This document shows, piece after piece, positions 52,245 through 64,000 of a stretch of DNA of 64,000 bases (position 1 is the stretch's first letter; each line of letters starts with the position of its first letter). This DNA is from Pachyseris speciosa (Eukaryota; Cnidaria; Anthozoa; Scleractinia; Pachyseridae): NCBI GenBank assembly GCA_016490735.1, contig JAEMWC010001391.1, positions 1-64,000 of the forward strand. Direction: 5' to 3'. The position numbers and the translations under genes are program-made. Under the pieces are notes generated by a model. That model was not told the origin of the DNA. It made no database searches and saw only the letters and a program-made list of their open reading frames with translations.

Positions 52245-53640
52245 TAACGAATATGACGATGTGTTGAAGGCCAAACGCTTAACGTCACGGCTCCATGACG
52301 ACACAAGGGATCTTCCCTGCCCCTTGTGGTTTATTTGCCCAATTTATCCTATTGTAGGGAGCTTAAGCAACAACGACGGTAACCGGATTACCGCAACGAA
52401 AATATCGTTTCAAAACGTAAGTTCTCGATTTTGTAATTCTTTCGGGATTTAATATTTCAACTCGTTCAACTTGTAAAATGTTGGCGCGGAACTATCCAAG
52501 AACTATATTACCACGAACGGCGAATTAAACTATAGCTATTTTTACTTTGGCTCGAATTCCTTTGTTTTGTCACAGGGGAATATATCTCATAACCCCGCTA
52601 TTAACTGTCTGAAAAGCTGGGTGCGGCAGGGAAGCGTTGGGCTAATAAACAGCTAATTAAGATGCAAGGGGGTTATGTGACTTATTCCCCTTGCATATTA
52701 ACACATCAGATAACCTCCTCGCATACTAACACATGATCTCCTTGCAAATGTTACTTGGTAATGTTAAAAACAACGCTACAGTTTGTGAAATGAAACTGTC
52801 CAGTTCCCTCTTTTTCGCTTCTTTTACAGATTCGTTTCTTTGGAGGCTCATCATCGCTTTTCCTTGTCGGTAACTGGAATGATACGTCGCCCGGTTTTTG
52901 TTTCTTCTAATAACTCCGCGACAACATCCTCAATACAAAATAATCGAAGCAGTACCAGTTCGTAGCTCGCTCTCTTTCAATTCATTCACTAACAACAACT
53001 TTTCTGCTGCATCAATTTCCACAATACTGCCTCCAAACCTTCTTCAGCTCAAAAACATTACTCGCCACTCCTAATTAATCGCTCGACATCGCTCAGTTTG
53101 CAGCTGAAGACGACAAACAACTAACTGGAAATTAAAACTTGAAACCAGCCAGTAATCAATTTGAATAATGCCAAATCCGTTGTGTAATAGATTGAGTACT
53201 ACGCACCTTTTGATCAACATCAAACAAAAGAAACAGAATGTGGCTCGTTAACACCAATATTATCTCAACTTGTTAAGGAAAAACAAGTTGAACAAAATGA
53301 ATATCGAATTGTTACATTTTTTCAATACTTTCTGCGTTCGTTGAGGAATCCTTGCCAAAGTAAAAATAAGCCAGATATAGGCCTTCAGCTCGGGGTCAGG
53401 GAAAAAATCACATAACCCCTCGCTTCAGGCCTATAACTCGCACAAAAAGAAAGTAAATTGACCGTAATGCACTCACGCTATCGACAAACCTTGAACCTGA
53501 TTATTTCACGTTGTTGTTTAGCAGAGGACGGCAAACAAATGTTCCAAAATGTAAACGACGCGCCCAGAGCGATTGTTTTGCTCGTCAATCTTTTTTTTTT
53601 TTGGTGGCGTTCTCGCCGATGTTTCCGTCGTCGTTGTTTA
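52245..53640. other. No recognisable gene
   Basis: Sequence without family-like ORFs or strong repeats. The longest frames show no motif. Confidence 0.4.
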
Positions 53641-53645
53641 AGCTC

Positions 53646-54155
53646 CCAATAGCCCATTTTACAGTCGCGTGTTTAGTGACCTTGTTTGATACTGACGAAC
53701 CTCTGTCTGTGGACTAGTTAGCATAGGAACAACATTATTCAAATGTGAAAGGCAATGAGGTCTGTATCAAAACAAGGTCACCCCAGCCTCGTTTCCATTC
53801 ACAGGCCAGGTCACTGAGCATTCAATTGTAAAATGGCCTATTGGTAACACTGACTAATAGACCCCTTTCAGTTTATTCCCAATGCGGAGGGCAAAACTCT
53901 AAAATTGTTTACATTTGAAAGGTTTGTTTCCCTCAGGAGAAAGGACAACCATTGTTTTGTCCTCCTGATTGGGAATTACTGAAAGGGGTCTATAGTTCTT
54001 TTCCATAACGGTGGACAATTTAATTTTTCTTTTATATGCATGTTAATTAGCCGAACTAACCTCACTTTAAGTGAAATTTCTATTGAAATTGAGGCCAGTA
54101 AGGCTAATTAACATAAAAAATAAAACAATCATTTGCCTGGCGCCATTATGAAAAG
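53646..54155. mobile_element. Three MITEs in a row
   Basis: Element 1, 53646-53844: ends CAATAGCCCATTTTACA, inverted at the right with small changes. Element 2, 53857-53994: ends TAGACCCCTTTCAGT, inverted. Element 3, 53998-54155: ends CTTTTCCATAACGGTG, inverted with small changes, and TTAATTAGCC inside. They lie within a few bases of each other, downstream of the FCSK stop codon at 54579. Confidence 0.7.
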
Positions 54156-54216
54156 GTCTACAATCTGAGTGTTGTTTACCAGGCTCTAACTACTAGACTG
54201 GTCAGCTAATCCTTAC

Positions 54217-54408
54217 CCTGCTTGCAGGCGGTAGTTTGTGTTTTCAAGCGCGAGATTCCGGTCGCCATATAGGACAGGTGGAAGATCTGGGACGATCTTT
54301 GTCACTTGTCCAAGATCCTCCACTATATCGTCTAATATGATGACCGGATTTACCGGGTTTCGAATCTCGCGCTTAAAAACACAAATTACCACCTGCAAGC
54401 AGGCTACC
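54217..54408. repeat. Foldback element downstream of FCSK stop
   Basis: Arms of about 75 bases, starting CCTGCTTGCAGG, with AAGCGCGAGATTC in both arms. The spurious 61-codon ORF across it is a product of the palindrome. Confidence 0.7.
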
Positions 54409-54578
54409 TAATCCTAATTTATCGTTGGTTTTTGTTCCTGCTCTGAGACCAACACTACCAACTTCACCACTTAAGTTACAATTTAGACCTTCAATTGGCA
54501 AGAATCTTTTTCGTTAGAGCTCGAAGGTCTTCACCCATTAACTACATTGGTCGCGCGTATCTGGTGCACGTCCATGAT

Positions 54579-55786
54579 TCACTGCGAGGGTGCCTCGACT
54601 CTTACTGTCAGTCCATCCCAGTCCACGCTCACATCATAGAAAGCGAACTCATCTGAAGGCTGAAAGGGATGGTGAAACGTCAAAATTTTGAAATTCGGAA
54701 TGGGCAGAAAATCATCGAAACCGCTTGAGAGAGAACACCTTAGAATCTCATGAAGATCAACAGGCCGTTATATGATGTCCTACTTTACAAATAGCTCAAC
54801 CATGTTTCTTCTGTACGAACACACCTTATTTTACTGCAAGCAGTAACAGTACTTTCCCGTTGCTCACATTGTTTTTCGTTTTTCCACACTTTTTTCAAAG
54901 TGTTCCGCAAATGTTTGGGTGGAGTACAGTGGAACCTCAATTTAACGAAGTCCTCGACATCAAGAACGATATCCTTCAGTCCGACCTTTTAAAATGTATG
55001 GAACAGGACCTCGATATAGCGAACCAATTTCCCAGTTCCTTGGCACTTCGTTAAATCGAGGTTCCAATGTACGTAATTGGAAAAGAAGTGCAAGCTGCTT
55101 TTGTCTTTTAAATTTTGTTATTTATGGTAAGTGGAGAGACAAACTACTCCACAGCCTCAAGTACCTTCATTTCCTGGATCACAGCTTTCACTTTATCTCC
55201 CATGTTGGGTTCTTTCGTGAGAAGAACCAGAAAGCCACCTCCCCCTGCTCCGGTGAGTGTTTGTCCCAACATTAACGGGTCGAGTGCCTCCATCACCTCA
55301 TGAATTACATCCGGCTCAGTTCCTGAATTGGAAGATAAACAAATGTGGTTCAAGGTAACCTGGCGAGCGTTTCTCGAAACTCCCGAAAACGTTTCGGGCC
55401 CGTAAAACGATTTTACATGCACTGGGTTCATTTTCTAACATTTTAATGACTATTTAAGAAAGCACGCTATCAAAGTCATGATAACAAGTGGATTGCACCA
55501 GCATTACCACAGCTAAGAGATTGACTAAAAGTCCTGATTTCTGCTGCATATCACTGTTCGTTTTGGCAACAAAGGCCTGAATGCTAAATTTTTGGGCCGA
55601 AAAATGACATCAAAAATTGCACTTTTTTGAAAGTTTTCTCTCACATTTTCTGCCAGCCACGCTTCAGCCCGTTTCTGAGAGCCAAAACCCGGTCCGTGTG
55701 TCTCAACTTGCCTCGTTCACAAACGAAAAGAATTCTGGGTAATTCAACTCCACCAACAGCATGGAATAATAGTAATAATAATAATA

Positions 55787-55840
<54 letters not shown>

Positions 55841-56284
55841 TCACTTTATAGGGGTGACACAATTACTGGTGGTGATGGGCTTCTGTGGTAGCCTAGCAGT
55901 TTTCTACCGCTTTTCGTCTCCATCCGAACAATAGAGAGCCTGGGAACTAGGTAGTTGTTTCTCTTCAAACGTAATAGCGCTTTACGTTTTCATTTCAAAG
56001 CTTTTTTTGTGCGAAAAGGGCGAAAAACAATGAAACCGGGCATTATTGTGGACGTTTTTTGACGAGCACACTGAAGACTGTTTTGTTTGTTTGTTTGCTT
56101 TTTATGAAAATGAAGAAAACGAATGCATATCGAACAAGTACATATCTGATCTCTCTGTCATATTAAACGGCTGTGTGATGTAACGCTTTGTTCATTTCTC
56201 CCGACTTACCAGGGGCCATGATGCATTTCTGTTTCCGATAACAGCTCATACACGCACCCAGCCTCTCGATAGCATCTTCTTTCC
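54579..56284 (-). CDS. FCSK: L-fucose kinase, last three exons
   Basis: Exons 56284-56210, 55322-55165 and 54659-54579, with GT-AG borders and matching phases. They encode ERLGACMSCYRKQKCIMAPG, EVMEALDPLMLGQTLTGAGG followed by GGFLVLLTKEPN, and FAFYDVSVDWDGLTVRVEAP before TGA. The GAGGGGF motif is the C-terminal GHMP-kinase glycine motif. The first exon needs a one-base carry-over to complete its first codon, exactly what exon 25 at 239-140 leaves. The combined length would be 1149 residues, similar to animal FCSK (human 1084). No earlier FCSK exons are seen between 56.3 and 64 kb. These exons lie upstream of the other copy's start codon. Confidence 0.92.
55767..55842. repeat. AAT microsatellite
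   Basis: A run of about 25 AAT units with two interruptions, in the last-but-two FCSK intron. Confidence 0.95.
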
Positions 56285-56289
56285 CTGAA

Positions 56290-58085
56290 AAATGAATGAA
56301 TGGATTTCAAATCAGTACAGTAGGACGGTTCCATCGGCACATGAACGAGGGAACAGCAAGAACCAACACCCAAACGGCTGTAATGAGATCAGACGATTAT
56401 CCCACGTTTGTTACCCAAAAAGTCGCTGAATTTATATTCAAATACGTTCGTGTGACGAAGTAATTTTAAAAGAGAGAACGAGCTTGAACAAGTTGTAGCC
56501 AGCCCTACTTAACACGCAAATAAAACGTTTGAAGATGTCACCTCGCCTCGTAATGGTAACATGTTCCATCGTAGCAGTAAGTAGCCGAAAGTAGTTATCG
56601 ATGACATGTTTTACGCTCGATGCCATCACTGGAAACCAAGCTTTATACAATGGGCGATGCCATATCTGCTCTAGGTTAGGTCGAAACTGTGCTCTGATTA
56701 TTAAATGGCGATTACTAGACCAAAATTAGATTCAAGCTTAGGCTAGGGATAGGGTCATCTATTATAGATGTGATAATTAAAGAAAGGCACCGTATATAAT
56801 CAAATTGGTCGGCGTTTTGGTGGATCAGCGCGCGGGAGTAGTTGTGAGGGAGGGATGCTAGCAGGCCATAGGTTCTGGGTTCGACCCTGGGTTGTGACAT
56901 TATTTTCTTTTTTCGATGACAGTGAAAAAAATTTCCAAATGTCGTTTAAGTAGAAAATCGAAACGTGCCTCGGCGCTCAAATATGGCCGTTCTCAAGAAA
57001 ATTTTCGGGAAAGCTCGTGTCATGAGCTGTGGAAGGCTTTGAATCAGTTCAAATTTCCCCCAGTTGCCAGAAACGGCTTTCGCGGGTTACAAGTGCTTGG
57101 AAAACTAGTGAATTCTTATTGGACAAAAAGCCAAATTTACTTGCTCCTGATTGGCCAACCGCAGTATGCTGCACTGAGTTGGCTTCTCACACAGCTTTCT
57201 CACACCACCCTTAAAAAAAGCTTTTACTGCAGTTATTTCGGAGAAAATGAACCCATGGTGGCTTACAGCCTCCAAGGAAACACTGAACTAAACTACTTTT
57301 CAACATTTTAGTGGAAGAGATGAAAAACTATAAATTTTTCCCCACGTAAACAAAACATCGATTGAGGCAAGATTTGATGGAAGCGCAACGGGTCGAGAAG
57401 CTCGGGCTCCGCTTCGCTGCATGGCTGAAAGAATCGTCTAATCTAATGGAACCAAAGACAGCACCAAAGACCTTTTGCTTTAACTATTTCTATAGGGCTA
57501 TCCAAGGATCGCTCATACAGCAACAAGCTGCAAATCACAATATTTATCGTAAGCTTATACCAGGTACGTTCTTAAGTTCAGCTCAAACTGGATTGAGTCC
57601 AGGTGCAAAGAAATCTCTCTGTTGAAAGATGCTATAGTGTAAGACTTATGTTGTGAGGATAATCTCAGGTTTGTTCAGTAACTTCATTTTTCGGTCAGTT
57701 TTACGAAGAACTACCCATTCACACGCTCGTAAACTACTGACTTGAAAAGTAAAGTATTTCCTCTCAAGATAAAGAAACTAAGTCTTACTCAAGTTTTGAA
57801 ATAGCCAGAATTCCGACAAATGAAATGCTTTTTGTCATTTACTTTTGCATCTCTTCTACAAATTGCTAGGAATCAAAATTATGCTGTTCTGTTGTTTTGT
57901 TGAGGTTACTGTCTTCCTTTGCGCGTGCATTTCAAAGCTTTCCAAGCACGAGCAAAACGTCACAAACGGTAAAATGGAAGTTCACCATAGAGACGATCAG
58001 TTGTGTCCACGTTAGCTTAATACCGTGAACACAGCTTTCGCTAGCTTGCGCTGTGCATTTACAGTGTCAAAGAAAATAATTTATT
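56290..58085. other. No recognisable gene between FCSK exon and PIM-like kinase
   Basis: The only notable item is a B-box-like GGTTCGACCC at 56877. Open frames at 56916-57311 and 57362-57625 show no family resemblance. Confidence 0.4.
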
Positions 58086-58090
58086 GATCG

Positions 58091-61000
58091 ATGTCTAAGA
58101 TTAGTGATTTCGTTTCAAAAGTGAAGCCCGGTTTTGATGAAAAAGTTTTACAAAATCCGAATTTGCCGGATGAAAACAAGAAACCTTTGAAGAGAAAGAC
58201 TGGAAGTGAACCCGTTCGCCGGCTTAAGAAAATTCGACTCGATAAGAAGGTAAGCGAAAATAAAATCATCACTAAAAACTTAAGTCAAACAAAAAGAGAT
58301 TATAAAATCTTAAGCACAGGAAGATTAATTTTATCCTTGTTTATTACCGCTATACAATAATTTAATATCTAAATTGTTTCTTTTCTCACAGGTTTGCTTC
58401 AGTGAGCGGCAGTCTAAACAAAAGAGGTATTTTTAATTTTTCCTCATTTGACACTACCAATACGTGAAGTCTGTAAATAACCTCTCTTTTTTTTGTTTTT
58501 AGCCGCTATGAGCGATTGAGGGAGTCAAGGAAAGGATCTACATCGGTAGAGAATGTGAAGAACATCTGTAGCCCTGACAGCCATTTTTCGTTTGACTCTT
58601 TTGAATACCAGGTAAGTGATGATCAAGTGTATAGAATGATCTTTTTCCACAATGTTATTTATCTATTTTTTTTATTTGCTTATTTATTTACTTTATTTTC
58701 TAATAATCTTTTTTTGCTAAATTGGATTTGTAAGTTACACAACCCGCCTCGATTACCTTTGCTACATGCGGATTGTGTATTTTTCCAAATTGTATATGAA
58801 ATGAAGAGGATGAGGAAGAGGATGATGATGAGGATGAGAATGATAATGATAACGACGATGCTGATGATTTTCAAACACCCCTAGCTCTTGCACTTCTTTC
58901 TGTTTACAAATCGGAATTGCAAGATCCGAAACTGACAGTCTATTTCACATGAATCAGAACTTTCTTGATCTGTCCTTTGTCGCAAACTATTCAGTCAAGC
59001 CGTTTATTTTTTCGCTATTTTTGAAATAATTAACAACGCCAAGCAGCAATTCTTTCTAAAGAAACGGAAACGGCCACACAAAGAAAATCCGCACACAAAA
59101 CTATCCGAAGCTCGAGTGAGTTTTGATTAGTTATAGGCCTCGCATTCGTCAAAGAATTCGAAAAGTTTATTTAGGTGTCGAGAATCCTGTATTGAACTTT
59201 TTCAGGATATCGAAAACGAGTTCACGCTTTCGATAAAGACTTTTAACTTTACTTCTCCAATTGAATTTTCCCCTTTCGATTTGGAAGATATTGTTAACAA
59301 TATTAGAGGAAAATAAAGCGGACAACTTCAGTCACATCAACAACGCGCGACCAGCTCAGTCGCCAACATTTGTTTACTTTCTAACATCTCGATGATTTAT
59401 TACTAATCGGTATCTGACTTTGACGAGGAACTAAAGAGATGTTACAATGACTGTTTTGTTCTTTAGGAATGTCCCTGGAAATTCAGCGAGGTAAACGTTA
59501 CGTTGTCAGCGAGCAGTATATCCAGCCAGAATCACAGTTGTGATGCCAGTGATCCGGACGTCGACATACCAAAAGAAACTCCAGCATACATAAAGCAACT
59601 GGCATCTCAAGGTATGTTAAATTATTGTCAAAATGCTCCGACAGTTATCACTGATTCAAGCACACTGGCACTGCGATTCCTAGAAAACTTCAATCAAATC
59701 TTTGTCTCTTGTATTTTTGTACGATTACGTTTAAAGAAACACTTCCGGTACGAATATGCTCCAACCAATCGATTTACTTGACATAATGAAAACTTTTTTA
59801 CTACGACTGTAACGTTCATTTGGCATTACAAGCATCTAACGTATCAAAAAAACGTCAACAAGCATCTAGCTGACAAGATATAGGGCTCTTCTCTATCGAG
59901 TTGAGAGGAGAAGGGAGAAGAGTGAAAGGGGGAGGGGGTGGGGGAGGGGGAGGGGAGGGGGGGAGGAGGGGTAGGACCTTCCCGAGATTGGCATCTCTGG
60001 ATAAAAAATAAATCACCTTAAATGAGGAGACTGGGCCTGATCTTACGCTAGCGCTTTTGGAGCCAAGTAGCCAGTTGAACGCTCTCAAATAAATGCGGTG
60101 AGAGAAACAAAGAGCGAAGAACGGGGAAAGAAAATCGAAATTTCCGTCGCTCCTTCTCACTCGCCCCAAACGTCTGAGAGCCTGGAACAGGCTACCAGCC
60201 AAAGGGAAAGGGCTTGGAATAATATTCTCTAAAATTCAAATTCATCAGCTCGGCTTTCACCCGCAAAAGCATGATGCAGTGTAGCTTGAAGGAGCTACGT
60301 CACGGTCTTTGGATTTTGAAAAGTTTAGCGCGCTCAAGTCATTTGTAATCTGTTTCAATCTTCTCCATCCTTCACCATCCTCACCATATTTGCATTTATT
60401 CTTGTCTCTTTGGTGCTTATCTTCCCAGACAAAATGTTATTTCACTGTTTCCCATTATTTAAATGCTCTTTGTTATATCTCTAATGACCCAAAATATCGT
60501 GACTGAGCACCTTTAACATTGATATTTGAATACAACAAATGAACGTTTTACGTACTTCTGTCATTTTCAGCTGAATTTGCCGACTACGAGTTTCAGCAAT
60601 TTCTTGGAGCTGGCGGGTTCGGTCAAGTCATTGCCGCAACACAGAAGAGTGATAATCTGCCAGTAGGTTGATATTACCGCTATTACGGTATTTTCTAGAC
60701 TTTTAGCCACTGATGCCTTTAAGGACGTGGTTGTGTTGCCCCAGCCGAACTAGTTCGGCAAAGTCGCAACAAAACTAACTCGGATTGTTTCATTCTAAGG
60801 TGGCGCTGAAATTTGTGCACAAAAGCTCAGTCATGGAATTTAGAAAGGTTAGTGAAAAATAACGATTATCAAGTAGTAGAACATAACGCAGCTAGTTTAC
60901 TGTCAACACAGGGAAGCTACAGCGAAATTACAGCGCTGATGCGGCTTAAGTGTCACCATTGGTAATTCCTTGTATTGATAAGTTACATCGATTGACCAGT

Positions 61001-62412
61001 TTTAGAAAAAAAAAAGTTGGAAAACTCTTCAAACACGAAGAAAGACCTTCTACCCTCAAATTCCTTCTGAAAATGAAAACACCGGGATATCACACGTAGG
61101 CCATACTCAGAAAGGGGTTTTTACCTTTTAAACTCAACGAAAAGTTGTAATTACATCATTTAAGACGGTGCTCTTTCACACGCGATTACGTGGAGACGAG
61201 TTTTTCGTGCGCCGGCGTCTCTTAAACTAATTCAATGAATAAGGACATACTGTGTCAGCATTCAGTATGTAGAGCAAGGTAGCTCACCACAATACAACCT
61301 GCGCATTGAAGTTAAAAAGGGTGTGACTCAACGCAAAAGCTAGGTCTAAGAAATAGGAAATCCGCTCCACAAAACTGTCGTGATCGTCTAGTGTCAATCA
61401 CTAAGCCCGTTTGTTCTTCTTATTTGTTACAGATCAACGGAAAAGAGATTCCCGCGGAAGCTTATCTTCAGCACAAAGCGCACAACCGGAACGTGATCGA
61501 CATTTACGAGGTGATCGACACCAAAGAATACTTTGTGTACGTCATGGAAAGACCTGAAAACTGCAAGGACATGTTTGACATCATTGAGGAACGATGCAAC
61601 CAGAACGAGACCCTAACAGAAGAGGAAGTCCGAAAGTACTTTTCTCAAATCATCCAGGCCAACATCTGCTGCGAGGAAAATGGAGTTCTGCACCGAGATA
61701 TTAAACCAGAAAATATCCTGGTTGATTTGAGCAGTGACGAAGCCAAGCTGATTGACTTTGGGCTGTCATCTGAGGTTCAAAAAGAGCCCTTCACAAGGTT
61801 CAGGGGTGAGAATTACAACAATTTCAAAAGTTAAACTGTTTTGGGCGAGCCGTTTCTCACAAATAAATCAGAATACCAATACTAGTATCGGTTAAAAAGT
61901 TGACAACTTCGTCCATTAGACAAACCGATGTCTATTCGTACACTCTTGACTACTGACACTAACGATTCACAGTTCCTTTACGATTCACAGTTCCTTTCAA
62001 AATAGCTAGTGTTCGAAATAGCAGGAGGCAAATGCACTAGGTGTGTGAATAATAATAATAATAATAATAATATAAAAATAATTTTTTTTTAATCCAATAT
62101 TTTCAAAACACTAAATAATTGCAAAATTATTAAGTTACGAACTATAAGAAAACTGTATTAAATGCTTGTCTAATAACTTTCACTAGCTATTAATTTCTTG
62201 GATTGAAGATAAATCAAGGACATAAGAAGAAAACAAGACAATGGCTCAGCTTCCACAAAATGGAACAAAAACTAGCCTAAAAACTTCCTTCATAAAAAGT
62301 CTAAAACATCGTATTTGGTAATAAAATAAATAATGTCGACTACAAAACTGCTAAACACTTCTTGGCTCAGTATTCCTGGCTTTGGCTAGAGTTCCCCAGA
62401 AATAGCGTTCTC

Positions 62413-62460
<48 letters not shown>

Positions 62461-63610
62461 TTCTGTTCTTTCAGGCACAAGAAGTTACATGCCCCCGGAA
62501 TTCACCAAATGCAAACAGTATGACGGTTGCCAGGGCACAGTGTGGCAGATGGGAATCCTTCTGGTGGATATGTTATCACCCGAGGCCAGAGCATTTGAAC
62601 AGCCATGCGATGCTCTTTTCTTGCCACCCTGGGTGCCTCGACATCTCTCAACAGGTATTTTCCTTGCTTATATTAATTTCTTTGCGTCACCTAACGGTGA
62701 ATTGCTGAAATAAGACGCTCCACTTATCACCTAAAATGGGCAGTGTCAGAATCATAAGTCAGAAACGTGCTCTCCCTCAAATATGTATTGCTTCTACATC
62801 ACCAGTGAGGTGATGGTGAAAGATGGCTAATAAGGCAGAAAGGAAAATTTTGAAATAGTGAGCCGGACTGTTATCAGATTGGTATCCATATACATCTCGG
62901 CCATTCGTAACCGAAAATTTTGTGAATGGTTTCCATGTACTAAAGGTTTCACGAAATTTGGACCCTTTCTTTAGTTTGCCATTGAAGCAATAGCGTCCTT
63001 TGGATTTTGAGAGCGTTTTTTAAAAATTAATATTCGATATCCACCCCCTAAATTTGTACACCCTAAAATCACCCTATTCCGGGTGTATATCCGCCATATA
63101 AGTACTGGAAGTCTAAACAAATTGTCGGCGCCAATTGCAATCTTATTGTGATAATACCGCTGAGATAAAATGCTATTCAACAGCCTATTGTTGCATGATA
63201 AAACTGACAAAACTTTTAGAAAAACATTCTTCTTCTGGCTCTTCTTTCAAAGTCAATCCATTTCAGAAATAAAATACATTTTTCCGTGGCAAGCGTAACA
63301 AATGATTAACGGGACTGCCTTTTAACCACCCCCCACCCCCCCCAAGATTATGAAGACATCAAAGGCCAACCAACAAATTTGCCTCTTCAAACAAAAATAT
63401 CCCATTTAAATCAAGTCCTATCAAGCAAATCAAGAGTGGCCTTATTTAGCTTATTGTTAGGTCACTTGTTGGCGTTAGTAACATTGTATGTCTTGTTTTT
63501 ATTCAACAGAAGTGAAGAACTTGATCTATTCCCTGCTGAACTCAAATCCATGCAACCGTCCAACTCTCAGACAAATCCTGCAACACCCGTGGTTAACCAT
63601 GAAAAACTAA
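58091..63610 (+). CDS. PIM-type serine/threonine protein kinase, complete, 9 exons
   Basis: Exons 58091-58249, 58392-58426, 58503-58611, 59467-59611, 60571-60662, 60800-60847, 61433-61805, 62475-62654 and 63510-63610, all GT-AG and in phase, giving about 413 residues. The kinase domain fills the second half: glycine loop FLGAGGFGQV, catalytic lysine VALKF, hinge MERPENCKDMFD (the ERPE hinge of PIM kinases), catalytic loop HRDIKPENIL, metal-binding LIDFG, activation end GTRSYMPPEF (PPE in place of APE, as in PIM), GILLVDML, and RPTLRQILQHPWL near the end. The first 185 residues or so are a basic, serine-rich extension with no recognised domain. PIM kinases are constitutively active and phosphorylate basic-site substrates; the substrates here are unknown. 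Confidence 0.92.
59903..59972 (+). repeat. G-rich polypurine tract in the PIM-like kinase intron 4
   Basis: GA-rich start followed by many runs of three to seven G. It could form a G-quadruplex on the plus (coding) strand. Confidence 0.8.
62048..62072. repeat. AAT microsatellite, kinase intron 7
   Basis: Short run of AAT units followed by an A/T-rich tract. Confidence 0.85.
62412..62461. repeat. AAT microsatellite ending 14 bases before kinase exon 8
   Basis: About 16 AAT units directly before the pyrimidine tract and acceptor of the exon at 62475. Confidence 0.9.
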
Positions 63611-63895
63611 AATGCTACTTTCTTGTTACTGTTACTTACAAGACCCGGTCAATACCTTATTAATTTAATCATCTGAATTACAAACTCAAATTTATAATAT
63701 TTTCCCTTTAGAAATCAAAGAATATTATCCACAGATTCAGCTGTAGGTTGTCAATGAACTGTACTTTAGTTCTACTAAAGAATCTTTCATAACATTAGCA
63801 AGTTCTCATAACAATACAATAACATTAATAACCGGTGGTGGGAGAAAAAATAAACAAATGTAAAGAACAATAATCGCTTTCGGTTGCCACCATCG

Positions 63896-64000
63896 TAAGC
63901 GTTAGGGTAGGTGTGGGGGGGAGGGGTGAAAAAGAGAGATAAGAAAAAGGGAAGGGGGAGAGGAGGGGACAAGATAGGGGGGATGGGTTAGGGGGAATAG
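63896..64000 (+). repeat. G-rich purine tract at window end
   Basis: Alternating G runs and GA-rich sequence, continuing beyond the window. It lies about 290 bases after the kinase stop codon. Confidence 0.8.

Noticed and set aside
54213..54398. Minus-strand ORF of 61 codons
   Set aside because: Product of a foldback palindrome.
55627..55862. ORFs with poly-asparagine or poly-leucine
   Set aside because: Translation of the AAT microsatellite.
56818..56900. Possible tRNA or tRNA-derived SINE with B-box GGTTCGACCC
   Set aside because: The A-box is weak and no cloverleaf forms; only the B-box is convincing.

Overview
The window is animal nuclear DNA, AT-rich, with GT-AG introns, and it is most likely from a cnidarian, probably a stony coral. 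The evidence is the two intron-rich metazoan genes and the mix of repeats: Penelope-like retroelements with GIY-YIG endonuclease and hammerhead ribozyme cores, a Ngaro/DIRS tyrosine-recombinase element, Ty3/gypsy, and many short inverted-repeat elements. The species is not determined. No bacterial or phage genes, operons or CRISPR arrays are present.

Layout. (1) 35.6 kb down to 0.14 kb, minus strand: L-fucose kinase (FCSK). I placed 25 coding exons by hand; every junction is GT-AG and phase-compatible. The gene leaves the window on the left before its last exons. Its introns are loaded with foldback elements, a tRNA-like sequence, a TIR element carrying a RecQ-like helicase fragment, and a gypsy copy flanked and interrupted by Penelope tails. 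(2) 35.7-49.3 kb: a nest of mobile elements. A Penelope-like element is split by a Ngaro-type element with A1-ORFs-B1-A2-B2 split direct repeats. That element is split by an element of about 8.4 kb with short terminal inverted repeats, which holds a 2.3-kb array of 70-bp repeats and a possible unknown gene. (3) 49.3-54.5 kb: mostly unrecognised sequence, one near-perfect hairpin, a 254-bp tandem duplication and four adjacent inverted-repeat elements. (4) 56.3-54.6 kb, minus strand: the last three exons of an FCSK gene. (5) 58.1-63.6 kb, plus strand: a complete nine-exon PIM-type serine/threonine kinase.

The main anomaly is FCSK. The terminal exons at 54.6-56.3 kb supply exactly the part missing from the copy that exits on the left, in matching phase, yet they lie upstream of that copy's start codon. 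The choices are a permuted assembly, a rearrangement, or two tandem FCSK genes with the kinase gene inside an intron of the second. FCSK phosphorylates free L-fucose in the GDP-fucose salvage pathway. The PIM-type kinase is a signalling kinase with no evident functional link to it.
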